From contig JBFMAX010000001.1 of assembly GCA_040755395.1 (NCBI GenBank), positions 248,001 to 312,000 of the forward strand: a DNA stretch of 64,000 nt, written 5' to 3'. Positions 53,716 through 62,492 of the stretch are shown piece after piece. Each line of letters starts with the position of its first letter. Position 1 is the stretch's first letter. This DNA is from Nitrospirota bacterium (GTDB taxonomy: Bacteria > Nitrospirota > Nitrospiria > Nitrospirales > Nitrospiraceae). Made by a program: the position numbers and the translations under genes. Below the pieces are notes generated by a model. The model did not search any database. It had not been told where the DNA came from and worked only from the letters and a program-made list of their open reading frames with translations.

Positions 53716-53921
53716 CGCGTCCACTGATTTAGCTGCCTTCCCGCCTCTGCTATAATCCCGGTCCACTATGAAGCCGCGAATTACGATCATCACCTTGGGC
53801 GTAGATGATTTGGAGCGATCGCTCAAGTTTTATCGCGATGGGTTGGGATTTCCGACGGAGGGGATCGTTGGGACGGAGTTTGAGCATGGCGCGGTGGCGT
53901 TTTTCGATTTGCAGCCGGGAT
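53716..53921. repeat. 206-bp direct repeat, copy 2
   Basis: Start of the intact VOC gene with its promoter. See copy 1 at 52715. Confidence 0.95.
53751..53756 (+). promoter_or_regulatory. -10 box TATAAT 11 bases before the VOC gene
   Basis: Perfect TATAAT ending 11 bases before the ATG, with no Shine-Dalgarno between, so the mRNA is probably leaderless. An identical copy is at 52750-52755. Confidence 0.55.
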
Positions 53922-54190
53922 TGATGCTGGCCATTTGGCCTCGCAAGGATATCGCCCATGACGCGAACCTCCCCCTGACGCCTCGCAGCCCGACCGAGTT
54001 TACGATCGGCCACAATGTCGGCAGCCAGGAAGAAGTGGATGCAGTCATGGCGCAGGCGGAACGAGCGGGCGCCAAGCTCGTCAAACCTGCCGGCAGAACA
54101 TTCTGGGGAGGCTACGCCGGATATTTCCAGGACCCCGACGGGCATGTGTGGGAGATCGCCTGGAATCCACGCATGCCAATAGCGGATTAG
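53768..54190 (+). CDS. VOC (glyoxalase/bleomycin-resistance fold) family protein
   Basis: 140 residues. Two beta-alpha-beta-beta-beta units: 'RITIITLGVDDLERSLKFYR', 'GAVAFFDLQPGLMLAIW' and 'GGYAGYFQDPDGHVWEIAWN' are typical of VOC proteins with a possible metal site (His/Glu). Substrate unknown. The first third is duplicated 1 kb upstream around the brnTA module. Confidence 0.9.
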   Translation: MKPRITIITLGVDDLERSLKFYRDGLGFPTEGIVGTEFEHGAVAFFDLQPGLMLAIWPRKDIAHDANLPLTPRSPTEFTIGHNVGSQEEVDAVMAQAERAGAKLVKPAGRTFWGGYAGYFQDPDGHVWEIAWNPRMPIAD

Positions 54191-54258
54191 GAAGAGAAGA
54201 ATGTACCAAGAGTCCTTTCTCACCCGAATACGGCGACCTCGGCCGATCGCCGGAGAAT

Positions 54259-54843
54259 ATGATGCTGCGCCGATCCATGGCGGGCCTCTGCGTTTTGACT
54301 TTCCTCGCGTGGCCGGTCTCTGGTCTGACCCCGGCTGCTCCTGTAGCTGCGGAGGTCGCTGAGCCGACGGCCGGGCAGTGGTCGGGCGGAGCGGGGCTTG
54401 GCTTTTTAGGCCGCACGCCGGATGGAGTTCTGGAGTTCGGGCTCAACGGGCACGCCGATTACTTCGTCATCAACCACGTCTCGCTCGGCCCGTTGGTCCA
54501 GTATGCCGGCGTGGGGAACGACATGATCTTTGGTTTGTCCGCGCAGGCCAAGTACTGGTGGGACATCCCCGGCAGCCACAGGGCGCGGCTCGCGGTGCAG
54601 AGCGGAGTCGGCTTCATCCGAGCCGGGATCAAAGACGCCGACAGCGGCGTGACCGACACCTATACTTCGTTCCTGATTCCACTCGGGATCGGGCTCGACT
54701 ACGCCCTATCCCAGCGGTTCGCCGTCACGGCCGACGTCCTCCTCAACGTCACTTCTCTCGGGCAAACCCTGCGCGCTGGAGGACGCGACGTCGATCTCCA
54801 CACGAATCTCATGCCGGGCCTGTACCTGGGAGTGAGGTTCTAA
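54259..54843 (+). CDS. small outer-membrane beta-barrel protein
   Basis: 194 residues. Signal peptide (about 1-35, cleavage near 'VAA-EVAEP'). Alternating strands with aromatic girdles ('VLEFGLNGHADYFVINHVSL', 'FGLSAQAKYWWDI', 'IGLDYALSQRFAVTADVLLN') and a C-terminal 'HTNLMPGLYLGVRF' ending in Phe, the outer-membrane signal. Eight-strand porin-like fold. GGAG three to six bases before ATGATG. Confidence 0.8.
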   Translation: MMLRRSMAGLCVLTFLAWPVSGLTPAAPVAAEVAEPTAGQWSGGAGLGFLGRTPDGVLEFGLNGHADYFVINHVSLGPLVQYAGVGNDMIFGLSAQAKYWWDIPGSHRARLAVQSGVGFIRAGIKDADSGVTDTYTSFLIPLGIGLDYALSQRFAVTADVLLNVTSLGQTLRAGGRDVDLHTNLMPGLYLGVRF

Positions 54844-54916
54844 GGGAACAGAAGGGAAGAGAAGAGAAGATGTAGCGGGAGTCTTTTCTCACCCCATCAA
54901 ATTCTTCAACGCTCAG

Positions 54917-55012
54917 AGCGGCCCACCCCGGTTCAGCAAGAGCGGTGACCAACGTCGCTCTGATAGCTGATCCCAAAGTGTCCCTGCCTTGCTTAACGGG
55001 TACGCGGGCAAG
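54917..55012. repeat. degenerate dispersed repeat, copy 2
   Basis: See 51374-51470. Confidence 0.5.
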
Positions 55013-55023
55013 AAACACGCGCC

Positions 55024-55317
55024 TTAAGCCAGTGATTCCATGATCTTCCGATAGTCCGCCTCGGGATAGGCCTTGAGCGTGGTCGTCCGGACATTGCCGG
55101 CCGAGCCGGTCTTGAGCAGGAACTTGGCCGCCGCTTCATCGTTGGGCACCTCGAAGATCAGTACCGCATCGAAAGCTCCCTGGGTCATGTAAAAGCTCTT
55201 CACCTCGCCTCCCAACTTCTGCAGCTCTTTTTTCGCCGCGTCGAGGCGCTTGGGCGAATCCTTCACCGTTCGAATCCCCTGATCCGTCCAGTTGATGAGT
55301 GTCACGAAGGCCGGCAT
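55024..55317 (-). CDS. GYD-domain protein
   Basis: 97 residues with GAGGAGGT five bases before the ATG. Typical GYD pattern: 'FVTLINWTDQGIRTVKDSPK', 'LGGEVKSFYMTQGAFDAVLI' and 'TTTLKAYPEADYRKIM'. Ferredoxin-like fold, function unknown. Confidence 0.9.
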   Translation of the reverse strand: MPAFVTLINWTDQGIRTVKDSPKRLDAAKKELQKLGGEVKSFYMTQGAFDAVLIFEVPNDEAAAKFLLKTGSAGNVRTTTLKAYPEADYRKIMESLA

Positions 55318-55627
55318 GACGCACCTCCTCTTCCCTCGGAAAGGACCCCGGTTGGTTGTCAATGATCGTGGCGCGGGCGTTCGATGGTATACGTGCCGGA
55401 GCGAGAAAAAGGCTAGGCTTCCTGTGGGGGCGTGTCAAGAGTGGGGAGTGAGGCTGAGCGGGGCCTGTCGCCGACCAGCCTGCTCGACCTCGGACAAGAA
55501 CATGGAGACCTTCAGAATGTTGTAAACCGCCCGCCGGCGGCGACGGCTCGCCCGCACGATCCCGCGCTCGCCCGGTCGCTGATTCTGGAGGAGCTGTTTG
55601 CTCTGTTGCTCTATCAAGTGTTCCGGG
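55318..55627. other. gap without a supported gene
   Basis: 310 bases between the divergently ended GYD gene and the broken nucleotidyltransferase. Open frames exist on both strands, one with an Arg-rich stretch, but none has a ribosome site. Possibly decayed coding sequence. Confidence 0.35.
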
Positions 55628-56176
55628 TTAGGAAAGAGAGGCGAGGAGCGTGGTGCATTCCTCGGCCAGGCCCAAGGCTTCGGCCTGGGTCGCCAAGCTC
55701 TCCCGTTCGACGGCGCTTGGCTGGCGAACCGTGACAATGTCCAGAGCATCCTGGAGGTCCACCGGCCTCCCTGCATAAAGCTTCAAGAGCACCAGCGCCT
55801 GCCAATTCACCACCGGAACCGGTCAGTCCAGAACGGAAACGATGTCCACGCGTCTGAAGACGATATCAGCCCATTTCGGTTCGAACACGATTAACTGGAC
55901 AGGAACGACGTGTTCGCCGACAGAAACCTCAATCCGGAACACACCGCTCAACGGATCGTCAGGATCGCCTGGACGATATCCGGCGTTCAGGTCGGCGGCA
56001 AGCATAGCGGGATCGGCGGCGCCGAGAGCCACCGCCAGGTCAATGTCGTGTGTGGCTCTGGGCTTTCCCCAGACCGCGACGGCGAATCCGCCGACCAGCG
56101 CGTAGGACTGCACGAGCTTCCGCTCTCGCGCCTGGTCGAGGCGTCGCGTGATCTCGATCAGTGCTTCGCGGAACAC
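55628..56176 (-). pseudogene. nucleotidyltransferase (AbiEii/MNT-like) with in-frame stop
   Basis: 183 codons from a GTG at 56176. The first 117 residues show the NTase core ('SYALVGGFAVAVWGKPRATH' followed by DIDL). A TGA at 55823-55825 interrupts the frame, after which the same frame continues with the expected C-terminal part ('NWQALVLLKLYAGRPVDLQD'). No frameshift is needed. Either a nonsense mutation, a sequencing error or two separate fragments. The upstream 61-residue gene overlaps by 19 bases and is the usual partner. Confidence 0.75.
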
Positions 56177-56343
56177 GTGCGCTTCAACTCGAAGCAGAAG
56201 TCGGAAAGTTCGAGGGCCAGCAGGAGCCGCTCCTCGGGAGTCATCCGCCGAGCCGCTTCGATCTTCTGGCCGGCGAGCCACCCGCTGAGTCGGCTGTGCC
56301 GCCTCCGGCGCGTAAGGGTGGGGAGAAAGAACCGGCGATTCAT
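56158..56343 (-). CDS. small partner protein of the nucleotidyltransferase
   Basis: 61 residues, basic N-terminus then helix 'RRMTPEERLLLALELSDFCF'. The pattern resembles short proteins encoded before minimal nucleotidyltransferase genes, possibly antitoxins. Overlaps the broken NTase gene. No strong ribosome site. Confidence 0.6.
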   Translation of the reverse strand: MNRRFFLPTLTRRRRHSRLSGWLAGQKIEAARRMTPEERLLLALELSDFCFELKRTCSAKH

Positions 56344-56521
56344 GGCCGGGATTATACACAGATTACGATAGGAAATGGAAAATGAGTGGAGCGGTGAGAT
56401 GGGGCCCGGCATGAGTAATTGAATCTGCCCATTTGAGATATTGCTAATTTGGCAGCAAGAATCGGATGGTGCGCGTCACTGTATCAGAGGTAGGATGACT
56501 GTGCCGGGCGAGGGTGACGAG

Positions 56522-57328
56522 ATGAACGACCGACTGTTGCCGGTGAGTCCAGACCGTGCGTGGGAAGCGGTTCTGACGCGCGATCGCCGGTTCGATGGCG
56601 CGTTCGTGTAATGGGTCGGGCTTTCTCCGAAAGCGTATCGAGATATGCGGAGAATGGAGCGTTTCAAAACATCGTTGAAGCGAGGTGAGACCGTGACGAA
56701 TGCCATCTACGAGGCGAACTTTGGTTCGAGCGGCCGCCTGTATGAACGCGTGAATTCGGACCTGGGCATGACACCCTCGGTGTTGCAGTCAGGTGGAGCC
56801 GGGGTGACCCTTCGCTTTGCAACGGCTCCGACTCCCGCCGGCCGGATGTTGGTGGCGATCACGGAGCGGGGCATCGCGACCGTTCGACTCGGGAATACGG
56901 ACGCTTCATTGATCGCGTCGCTTCAACGAGATTAGCCGAGGGCCATCCTCCGCCGAGATCCGTTCGGATCGAAGCCGTATGTGGATGGAATCTTCCACCG
57001 TCTCAGTGGAACAGGCCAAGCTCATCGGCTCCCGTTCGACCTCCACGCGACCGCATTTCAACGGCGGGTGTGGAAAGCCCTCCAACGGATCCCATACGGA
57101 CAGACTCGTTCCTATCGTGAAATCGCGCGAGCGATCGGGCAGCCGGCTGCAGCCCGGGCTGTCGGCAAGGCTTGTGCGGCCAATCCCGTCGCGGTCGCCA
57201 TTCCTTGCCATCGGGTTATTCGGGAAGATGGACGGCTCGGCGGCTATCGGTGGGGCCTTCAGCGAAAGAAACGGCTCCTCGCCCTCGAACAGGAATCGGC
57301 AGGCCCGGTGCGCAGGAATTCTTCGTGA
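56522..57328 (+). pseudogene. ada: broken ada (methylated-DNA repair) gene
   Basis: One frame of 269 codons with two internal stops: TAA at 56609 and TAG at 56933. The start matches Ada ('AWEAVLTRDRRFDGAFV'), but the zinc-binding methyl-phosphotriester domain and most of the AraC helix-turn-helix are missing; text resumes with 'WVGLSPKAYRDMRRMERFKT'. The C-terminal methyltransferase domain is complete with the acceptor motif PCHRV. From the GTG at 56981 a 115-residue fragment of the catalytic domain could still be translated. No frameshift is present. Confidence 0.85.
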
Positions 57329-57808
57329 GCACGAGACCCAAAGTGTACCGGGAAGTCTTTCCTCTATTGCTCATCTCGTTGTGACGGGTGATTCCCTGTG
57401 ACTCCTAGACCTGATCCGAAATTCTTTCCGACCTTGAGCCCTCTATTCTCTTCGCCCCCATTGGGGGAGAGGCTGCGGTGAGGGGGTGCTTTTCGGATAC
57501 CACCCTCACCTGTCTCCTCTCCCTCCCGCGCGAGGGAGAGGATCCTTTCGGGAACCGGGGAAAGGCATTGTTGCCGAGAGAAATATTTTCGGATCAGGGC
57601 TAGCCTTCCGCTGATTGTCGGTGAGTAGTCGTGGCCCGTTGGAGCGGTCCATTGTAGGAGAACCTTAGGGCGCAGAGGCTCCCGCTCCGGCTCGAAGCCT
57701 GCCGCAGAATTCGCGCACTTGGGTAAAACCATCCCTTTGAATCGGCAATAGTCCCGGCAAGACTTCTACTTCTGATGAGGGAAGCGGAAACTTTTGAGCG
57801 GACAGGCG
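57329..57808. other. 480-base gap with inverted GGGAGAG/GGTGAGGG repeat
   Basis: Holds the palindromic repeat at 57450-57545. No gene seen. Confidence 0.5.
57450..57545. repeat. palindromic intergenic repeat (REP-like)
   Basis: CGCCCCCATTGGGGGAGAGG...GGTGAGGGGGTG then CCACCCTCACC...CTCTCCCTCCCGCGCGAGGGAGAGG. Arms pair within and between halves; a type of repeat common between genes in many high-GC genomes. Confidence 0.65.
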
Positions 57809-58093
57809 TTAACAACCCGACATAGACTGAGTTCTAATGATCCCCTCGGCATCGATGGTAAACACTCTCCGGCATGTATAGGTTTCAAAGAACCCGTTTT
57901 TCCAGAAACTGATATAGGTCATGGTCCGACCGGCGCCCTCTATGTCGGTTTCTTCTGAAGGTTGCCCCCACACGCGGATCAATTCACTCCCATCGTGGCC
58001 TATCCAGCCGCGCATGGAGTCGCTTGGGTCCGAACAGGCGGCAGCGAAAAACATGACCAGACCCAAGATTGTGGCGGACGTGATAATCATCAT
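57809..58093 (-). CDS. small lipoprotein
   Basis: 94 residues. Signal with lipobox 'FFAAACSDPS' (Cys20). The rest is a small beta domain with 'VWGQPSEETDIEGAGRTMTY' (a SmpA/BamE-like turn pattern) and a C-terminal Cys pair. Could be a BamE-like or YfeY-like lipoprotein; the family is not certain. No strong ribosome site before the ATG pair. Confidence 0.65.
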   Translation of the reverse strand: MMIITSATILGLVMFFAAACSDPSDSMRGWIGHDGSELIRVWGQPSEETDIEGAGRTMTYISFWKNGFFETYTCRRVFTIDAEGIIRTQSMSGC

Positions 58094-58321
58094 GGGATCT
58101 CGCCCTTTTTCACCTGGTTGGGTTGGTGGGCCTTCCATCCGGCCCGTGAGGGCAAGTCCGTCGGTCCGGATGACCCGTCTCTCGCGGCCGGTTCGGTGTT
58201 CGCCTTGCTCCCCAGCGCAGCGGCGTTGCCCAGCGCATGGCCGTCAGGCCGCCGTCGTCCAGTACGAGGCGCACCGCCAGTCGAAGTGGGCAGAGAACGG
58301 TTTGTGCACGGCCGGCGAGGG

Positions 58322-59166
58322 CTATGGCTTGGGGCCTTGCTGTGGCTGCTGCGCGTCCGATGGGTTGAAAGGGGTATACATCTCGCTGATAATGTCTTGC
58401 CCTTCTTGTGACAGAGCAAATCCGGCGAAAGCTTCAGCCACAGGGTTCGGCTCTTTTCTCGAGAGCAGAAGAACCGGGCGCCGAAGCTGATACCGTCCGT
58501 CTTTGACAGGTTGCGCGCCCGCCTCGACCTGGTCGATCAGCAGCACATGGACATCAACTCCGTACTTCATCGCGTCGAGGGCGACTCGAAGCGAGGTATA
58601 GGTCACCGCCGAAAGGTTCCCTGCCACCGTGCTCATCGCGGTCTGGTCAGATCGAATCACCTTGGCCGATTTGGGAATCTGCCCTACGATCCCGAGCGCC
58701 TCCTCAAAGCTGTGGCGGATATGCTGGTTCTGCGGACGGTCGATCAGTTGGATGGCGCTGCCCTGTCCGTTCAGCTCCGCCCACTGTGTCACCTTGCCCG
58801 AGAAGATGGCGGCCACCTGTTGGATGGTCAGTTCTTTGACCGGGTTTCCAACGTAGACGACCACCGCGATTCCGTCCCAGGCGATAGGGATCGCGGCCAA
58901 GTCCGGATCCTGTTGCCCTGTCACGGCGACATGCGCTTCCCCCGACTTCACCATGCGAACCGCGTCCTGATCCTTGTCCCACTGGATCTCCACGACACTC
59001 CCGAAGTGGCCCCTCTCAAACGCCCGAGCCAGCCTTCGATGATCGGGAGTTCAGGGCCGTTCCCGACGATGATCATCGAGCCGGCGAAACTCGGCGCAGC
59101 GATTGACAGCAGACCCGTGCTCGCGGCCAGGAGCACATTCAAGACCGTAACTCCTCTCGTGGACAT
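58322..59166 (-). pseudogene. PstS-like phosphate/solute-binding protein with frameshift
   Basis: The first part (59166 to about 59030) encodes a signal peptide ('VLLAASTGLLSIAAPSFAG') and the start of a PBP-like protein ('IIVGNGPELPIIEGW'). The rest continues in the -1 frame from 'ARAFERGHFGSVVEIQWDKD' through 'LTIQQVAAIFSGKVTQWAEL' and 'QLRRPVLLLSRKEPNPVAEA', all typical of PstS-like proteins. The loss of one or two bases near 59026-59030 breaks the gene. May be a true mutation or an assembly error. Confidence 0.75.
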
Positions 59167-59286
59167 AGGAAACCCTCTCATGCGTCTAATGCATCGCGCG
59201 TCCAACGCGTCCAACCGGCTCGTCATGTCCGAACTCGTCGGTCCCGACGCCCTGTTCCATGGAGCGGCCTCATCGGGCTCGGCTCA

Positions 59287-59646
59287 TCAGCGCCACGTGC
59301 GGTGGCGCTCGCTCACGTGCTCCACTCCGCCAACCTTCTCGATCTCCCAGGTGACATCCGGCGGTATCTCCACAATCTTCAGCGCCGCGCCGTGCCCATT
59401 GGCCTCGACGCCCAGTTCTTCCACCACCTGCACGAGCTTCTCATCGTCTCGGGGAATGAGCAGGCCGCACTGATTCAAACTCGGCTCTTGCGGCGTCGCC
59501 CCTTGGGGCCAATACGCGCCCAGGTCCGGTTCCTTGAGCGCCTCCGGTTGCCCCAATTCTCGCAGCCGCAGCAGGGCCCTATGGCTGAGGGAAAATCCTC
59601 CGTAGCGCTGATCTCCATAGCTCGTATTGATCACGATCTTTCTCAT
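59287..59646 (-). CDS. conserved-looking hypothetical protein
   Basis: 119 residues, GAGGGAG before the ATG. The N-terminus 'MRKIVINTSYGDQRYGGFSL' suggests a short beta strand then helices; the C-terminal half is beta-rich. Looks like a cytoplasmic structural or stress-type protein. Member of the small-gene cluster headed at 60419. Confidence 0.75.
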   Translation of the reverse strand: MRKIVINTSYGDQRYGGFSLSHRALLRLRELGQPEALKEPDLGAYWPQGATPQEPSLNQCGLLIPRDDEKLVQVVEELGVEANGHGAALKIVEIPPDVTWEIEKVGGVEHVSERHRTWR

Positions 59647-59745
59647 GGACTGATCTCCCTCTCTCAGTTCTGCTCTGCCTCCCGGGCGCCTCGGTCGGCG
59701 GTACCGGGATTCCGCCGTCTGACCGCGATGGCGCTCGGGACCCGA

Positions 59746-59988
59746 TCAGGAACTGGACGTTGCCTCTTCATACTCTTGATACTGTCCGGTCCACCGGGCG
59801 TACCAGCGATTCGCCCACTTGCAGACCTCTTCTTTTTGCAATTCGCCGTACCGCTTCTGGATGGTTCCCTTGAACTTGTCCAGATCGCCCGCGATCTGGA
59901 GGAGGTCTTCGTCCGTGATCCTTCCCCACTGCGTCTTCAGCGCGCCCTTGAGTTGGTCCCAACTCGCTGTGAATGGCTCCTGGTTCAT
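59746..59988 (-). CDS. CsbD-like stress protein
   Basis: 80 residues with AGGAGG before the ATG. CsbD pattern: 'FTASWDQLKGALKTQWGRIT', 'DEDLLQIAGDLDKFKGTIQK' and 'RYGELQKEEVCKW'. CsbD proteins rise in general stress in other bacteria; the molecular function is unknown. It lies in the minus-strand small-gene cluster. Confidence 0.9.
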   Translation of the reverse strand: MNQEPFTASWDQLKGALKTQWGRITDEDLLQIAGDLDKFKGTIQKRYGELQKEEVCKWANRWYARWTGQYQEYEEATSSS

Positions 59989-60069
59989 CTTGCCCTCCTG
60001 TGTCTGGTGATGTCTTCTGCGCCGGATCCTCCGCCAACGTCTCCGCAGCCGGGGAGGAGATGAGGGCGA

Positions 60070-60210
60070 CTAGTCCCGGTCGGGCCACTCCTTGTAGTCG
60101 TACACGTAGGTGTACAGCGTCACCGCGACCACAGCTCCGCCAAAGAACAGCGCGGCGGCGGTGAACGGAGAGTGCGTGACCCACTGAACAAAGGTCTGGA
60201 TGGCACTCAT
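60070..60210 (-). CDS. 46-residue membrane protein
   Basis: One central membrane helix ('FTAAALFFGGAVVAVTLYTY') with an N-terminal amphipathic part and a charged end 'DYKEWPDRD'. GAGGAG before the ATG. No family recognised; lies between CsbD and the 28-residue gene. Confidence 0.65.
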   Translation of the reverse strand: MSAIQTFVQWVTHSPFTAAALFFGGAVVAVTLYTYVYDYKEWPDRD

Positions 60211-60332
60211 GATGCTCCTCTGTGTTGTCATTCGACTGCGGAAGAAGGATGGTCCCTACGCGCACGACGCGTCCGCATGCCTCGATGCACCCGGCCGGTT
60301 GACCGTGCCCTCCTGAGAGGCGGCTCCCCGGC

Positions 60333-60419
60333 TTATGGCTTCTCCTCCCGAATGGAAGCCCACACGGCCGCCCCCCAAGTCAGCAACATGATTCCCAACA
60401 GCGCGAGAATCGGATACAT
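60333..60419 (-). CDS. 28-residue membrane peptide
   Basis: 'MYPILALLGIMLLTWGAAVW' followed by ASIREEKP, a single helix with a charged tail. Size and form resemble single-helix peptides of membrane complexes such as KdpF or CydX, though neither family is matched. Weak ribosome site (GGTGAACGGG). Confidence 0.4.
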   Translation of the reverse strand: MYPILALLGIMLLTWGAAVWASIREEKP

Positions 60420-60522
60420 CCCGTTCACCGTTCTCTTTCATGAGTACGTTGGAATGTCAGGAGTGTCCTTCCCCAAACACCGATCGTGTGATCAACGCCG
60501 GGCGATTGCAACGAACCACGGG

Positions 60523-60603
60523 GAAACTCTAGCGTAGAAGCGGCGGAGACCGGGGAATCAGTCGCGCAGGGAGATAGCAAAAAGCGCGAAAGATAGGACA
60601 GTC
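60523..60603. repeat. 81-bp element upstream of the first small-gene cluster
   Basis: 68 of 81 bases equal 63913-63993 without gaps. It lies about 100 bases upstream of the minus-strand gene at 60419, as the other copy does for 63751. Confidence 0.8.
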
Positions 60604-60701
60604 GGCGTGGCTCAATACGTCATGGTTTCACGCTACGCGCAAAGGACAATGGAGTCAAGCAGTATTATCGGGACTTGGATAGCTTCTCCCTCCACGGGAC
60701 C

Positions 60702-60947
60702 TCAAGACCTCAGATCACGAATCAGTTGCTCCATCTCGCCGCGAATCTGTTTCATGCGGCTCGGATCTTCTATGAAATCAAACAAATCATCCTCGGACAG
60801 AGGAAAGCACAGGGATTTCTCTTCGTTCATAATGGTAATCTGAAAGAAACCGTGTTCCGTCTCTTCGGGAATCTTGCACACGAGCCGAGGATTCATCATA
60901 CGCACCATCTCGCTCAGCTTCTGCTTGGCTTCGTCCAGATCAGACAT
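60702..60947 (-). CDS. small hypothetical protein
   Basis: 81 residues, acidic: 'MSDLDEAKQKLSEMVRMMNP', beta middle 'EHGFFQITIMNEEKSLCFPL', helical end 'MKQIRGEMEQLIRDLRS'. Soluble. No family recognised. Last gene of the second cluster. Confidence 0.65.
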   Translation of the reverse strand: MSDLDEAKQKLSEMVRMMNPRLVCKIPEETEHGFFQITIMNEEKSLCFPLSEDDLFDFIEDPSRMKQIRGEMEQLIRDLRS

Positions 60948-61085
60948 GGGTTAGGCCCTTCCCTCACTTGGTATGTCATGACATATCCACTTCCCCCTGC
61001 CGCTAACTTTTCCCCAGCCTCGTAAGAGGACGACTGTTTTCCCGACAGCAGGATGATATCCCGTTGCCATGAAGAGGGCACACGA

Positions 61086-61931
61086 CTAGAAGGCGTCTTG
61101 GGCGCACCGGATCCCCGCGTAGAGGACCTTGTCCACAGGCAAGTAGCTCTCCCGAGTTGTTGAATTCAGGTCGGTCGGTGAAGCCCTAAACGACCCGCCT
61201 CGGAGCACCTTCTGGTCGCCGCTGGCCGGCCCCTTCGGATTACTCTTCGGGCTCGTGGCGTAATACTTCTCATCGTACCAGTCCGCCACCCACTCCGACG
61301 CGTTCCCGGCCATGTCGTAAATCCCATAAGGACTCTGGCCGGTTTCATAACTGCCCACCGGCCTGAGACTGTCACTGTAGGTATGGCGTGTAACGAGCTT
61401 GTTGTAATTCGCCAGCGTGAAGGTCGGGTCGGCATCGCCCCAGGGGTATGTGCGTCCATCCGTCCCTCGCGCCGCTTTTTCCCACTCGGCCTCGGTGGGC
61501 AGGCGCTTGCCGACCCAACGACAGAAGGCCTCTGCTGCCCTCCATGTGACTCCGATCACCGGCCGATCGCCGTCATAGGGCAAGTTGACTTGCTCCCACA
61601 ACATCGGCACGAGCCTCGGCTGATTGTGCCCGGTTGCGTTCAGGAACTTCGCGTAACGTGCCGTCGTCACCTCGTACTTGTCGATATAGAACGCGTGAAG
61701 ATACACCTCATGAGAAGGTTGAACCTTGGAGCCCGTCGGGCTCCCCATGATAAACGTCCCGTCTGAAACCCACACCATCGGAGCGCCGTGCTTGCGGGCC
61801 TCCGCCTCAGCCGCTCGGCGACTTTCCGCCAACGCCGGCGCAGCGACGTCGATCGCGACCAGCCCGGCTAGGATTGTCAGCAGTCCGGCGACGCATAGCA
61901 TGGGAGACCTCCGCGTGAGATGGAGTTTCAT
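61086..61931 (-). CDS. exported FGE-sulfatase / SUMF1-family protein
   Basis: 281 residues. Signal peptide (about 8-38, 'ALA-ESRRA'). FGE-like fold: 'MVWVSDGTFIMGSPTGSKVQ', 'FYIDKYEVTTARYAKFLNAT', 'GKRLPTEAEWEKAARGTDGR', 'YDMAGNASEWVADWYDEKYY' and 'QKVLRGGSFRASPTDLNSTT'. Members either oxidise Cys to formylglycine or serve as non-catalytic binding proteins; the Cys pair of true FGE is not evident. Confidence 0.9.
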   Translation of the reverse strand: MKLHLTRRSPMLCVAGLLTILAGLVAIDVAAPALAESRRAAEAEARKHGAPMVWVSDGTFIMGSPTGSKVQPSHEVYLHAFYIDKYEVTTARYAKFLNATGHNQPRLVPMLWEQVNLPYDGDRPVIGVTWRAAEAFCRWVGKRLPTEAEWEKAARGTDGRTYPWGDADPTFTLANYNKLVTRHTYSDSLRPVGSYETGQSPYGIYDMAGNASEWVADWYDEKYYATSPKSNPKGPASGDQKVLRGGSFRASPTDLNSTTRESYLPVDKVLYAGIRCAQDAF

Positions 61932-62014
61932 CTTTTCCAGGAGACCGGCAATCGGCACAGACAGTTTTCGGGACCTTGCCAGGGTCTCGACCTCCTTCGC
62001 GAAGGTTGACAGGC

Positions 62015-62362
62015 TCAGCGGCTTTGTTCGAACCCGGCTCGCGAATGAACTCCGTCGGCCTTGTCATTCAGCGATTCCGGAAGAGCGCCTGACGGTTCTC
62101 GCTTTCTCTCGCGCTTCGAAGAGGAAGGTTTGAGCTTCGTGGGTTTTTCCCCTTTCGGGGCGTGCGGCAACTCGACCATGTAGGTTCCTTCGCCCACTGA
62201 TGTCACGCACACCTGTCCGGTCCGGCTCATGCGATCGACTGCGAGAAAGACCTGGTTCCACGTGACACCCGACAAGCTCAGCACCAAGTCATCGAGCTGA
62301 CAGCCGGGAGCGCGTCGCACGGCTTCAAGGATCCGATCGGCAACAGTCTCTTGTGGTAACAT
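62015..62362 (-). CDS. winged-helix-like small protein
   Basis: 115 residues. The first 70 ('ADRILEAVRRAPGCQLDDLV', 'TWNQVFLAVDRMSRTGQV', 'VGEGTYMVELP') fit a winged helix-turn-helix, followed by a basic Lys/Ser tail. Likely a DNA- or RNA-binding protein. AAGGA before the ATG. In the second small-gene cluster. Confidence 0.6.
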   Translation of the reverse strand: MLPQETVADRILEAVRRAPGCQLDDLVLSLSGVTWNQVFLAVDRMSRTGQVCVTSVGEGTYMVELPHAPKGEKPTKLKPSSSKRERKREPSGALPESLNDKADGVHSRAGFEQSR

Positions 62363-62492
62363 GGCAATCCTTTTCTCTCTCAGGCTTCCCAGCGTCTCGC
62401 TTCGCCGAGACCATCCCTCTCATCCGACCTCTCTTGGTCTCAGGGCAAGGACGGGATGAGGGGATGGTCTGAAGGCACAGACCAACGCATTT

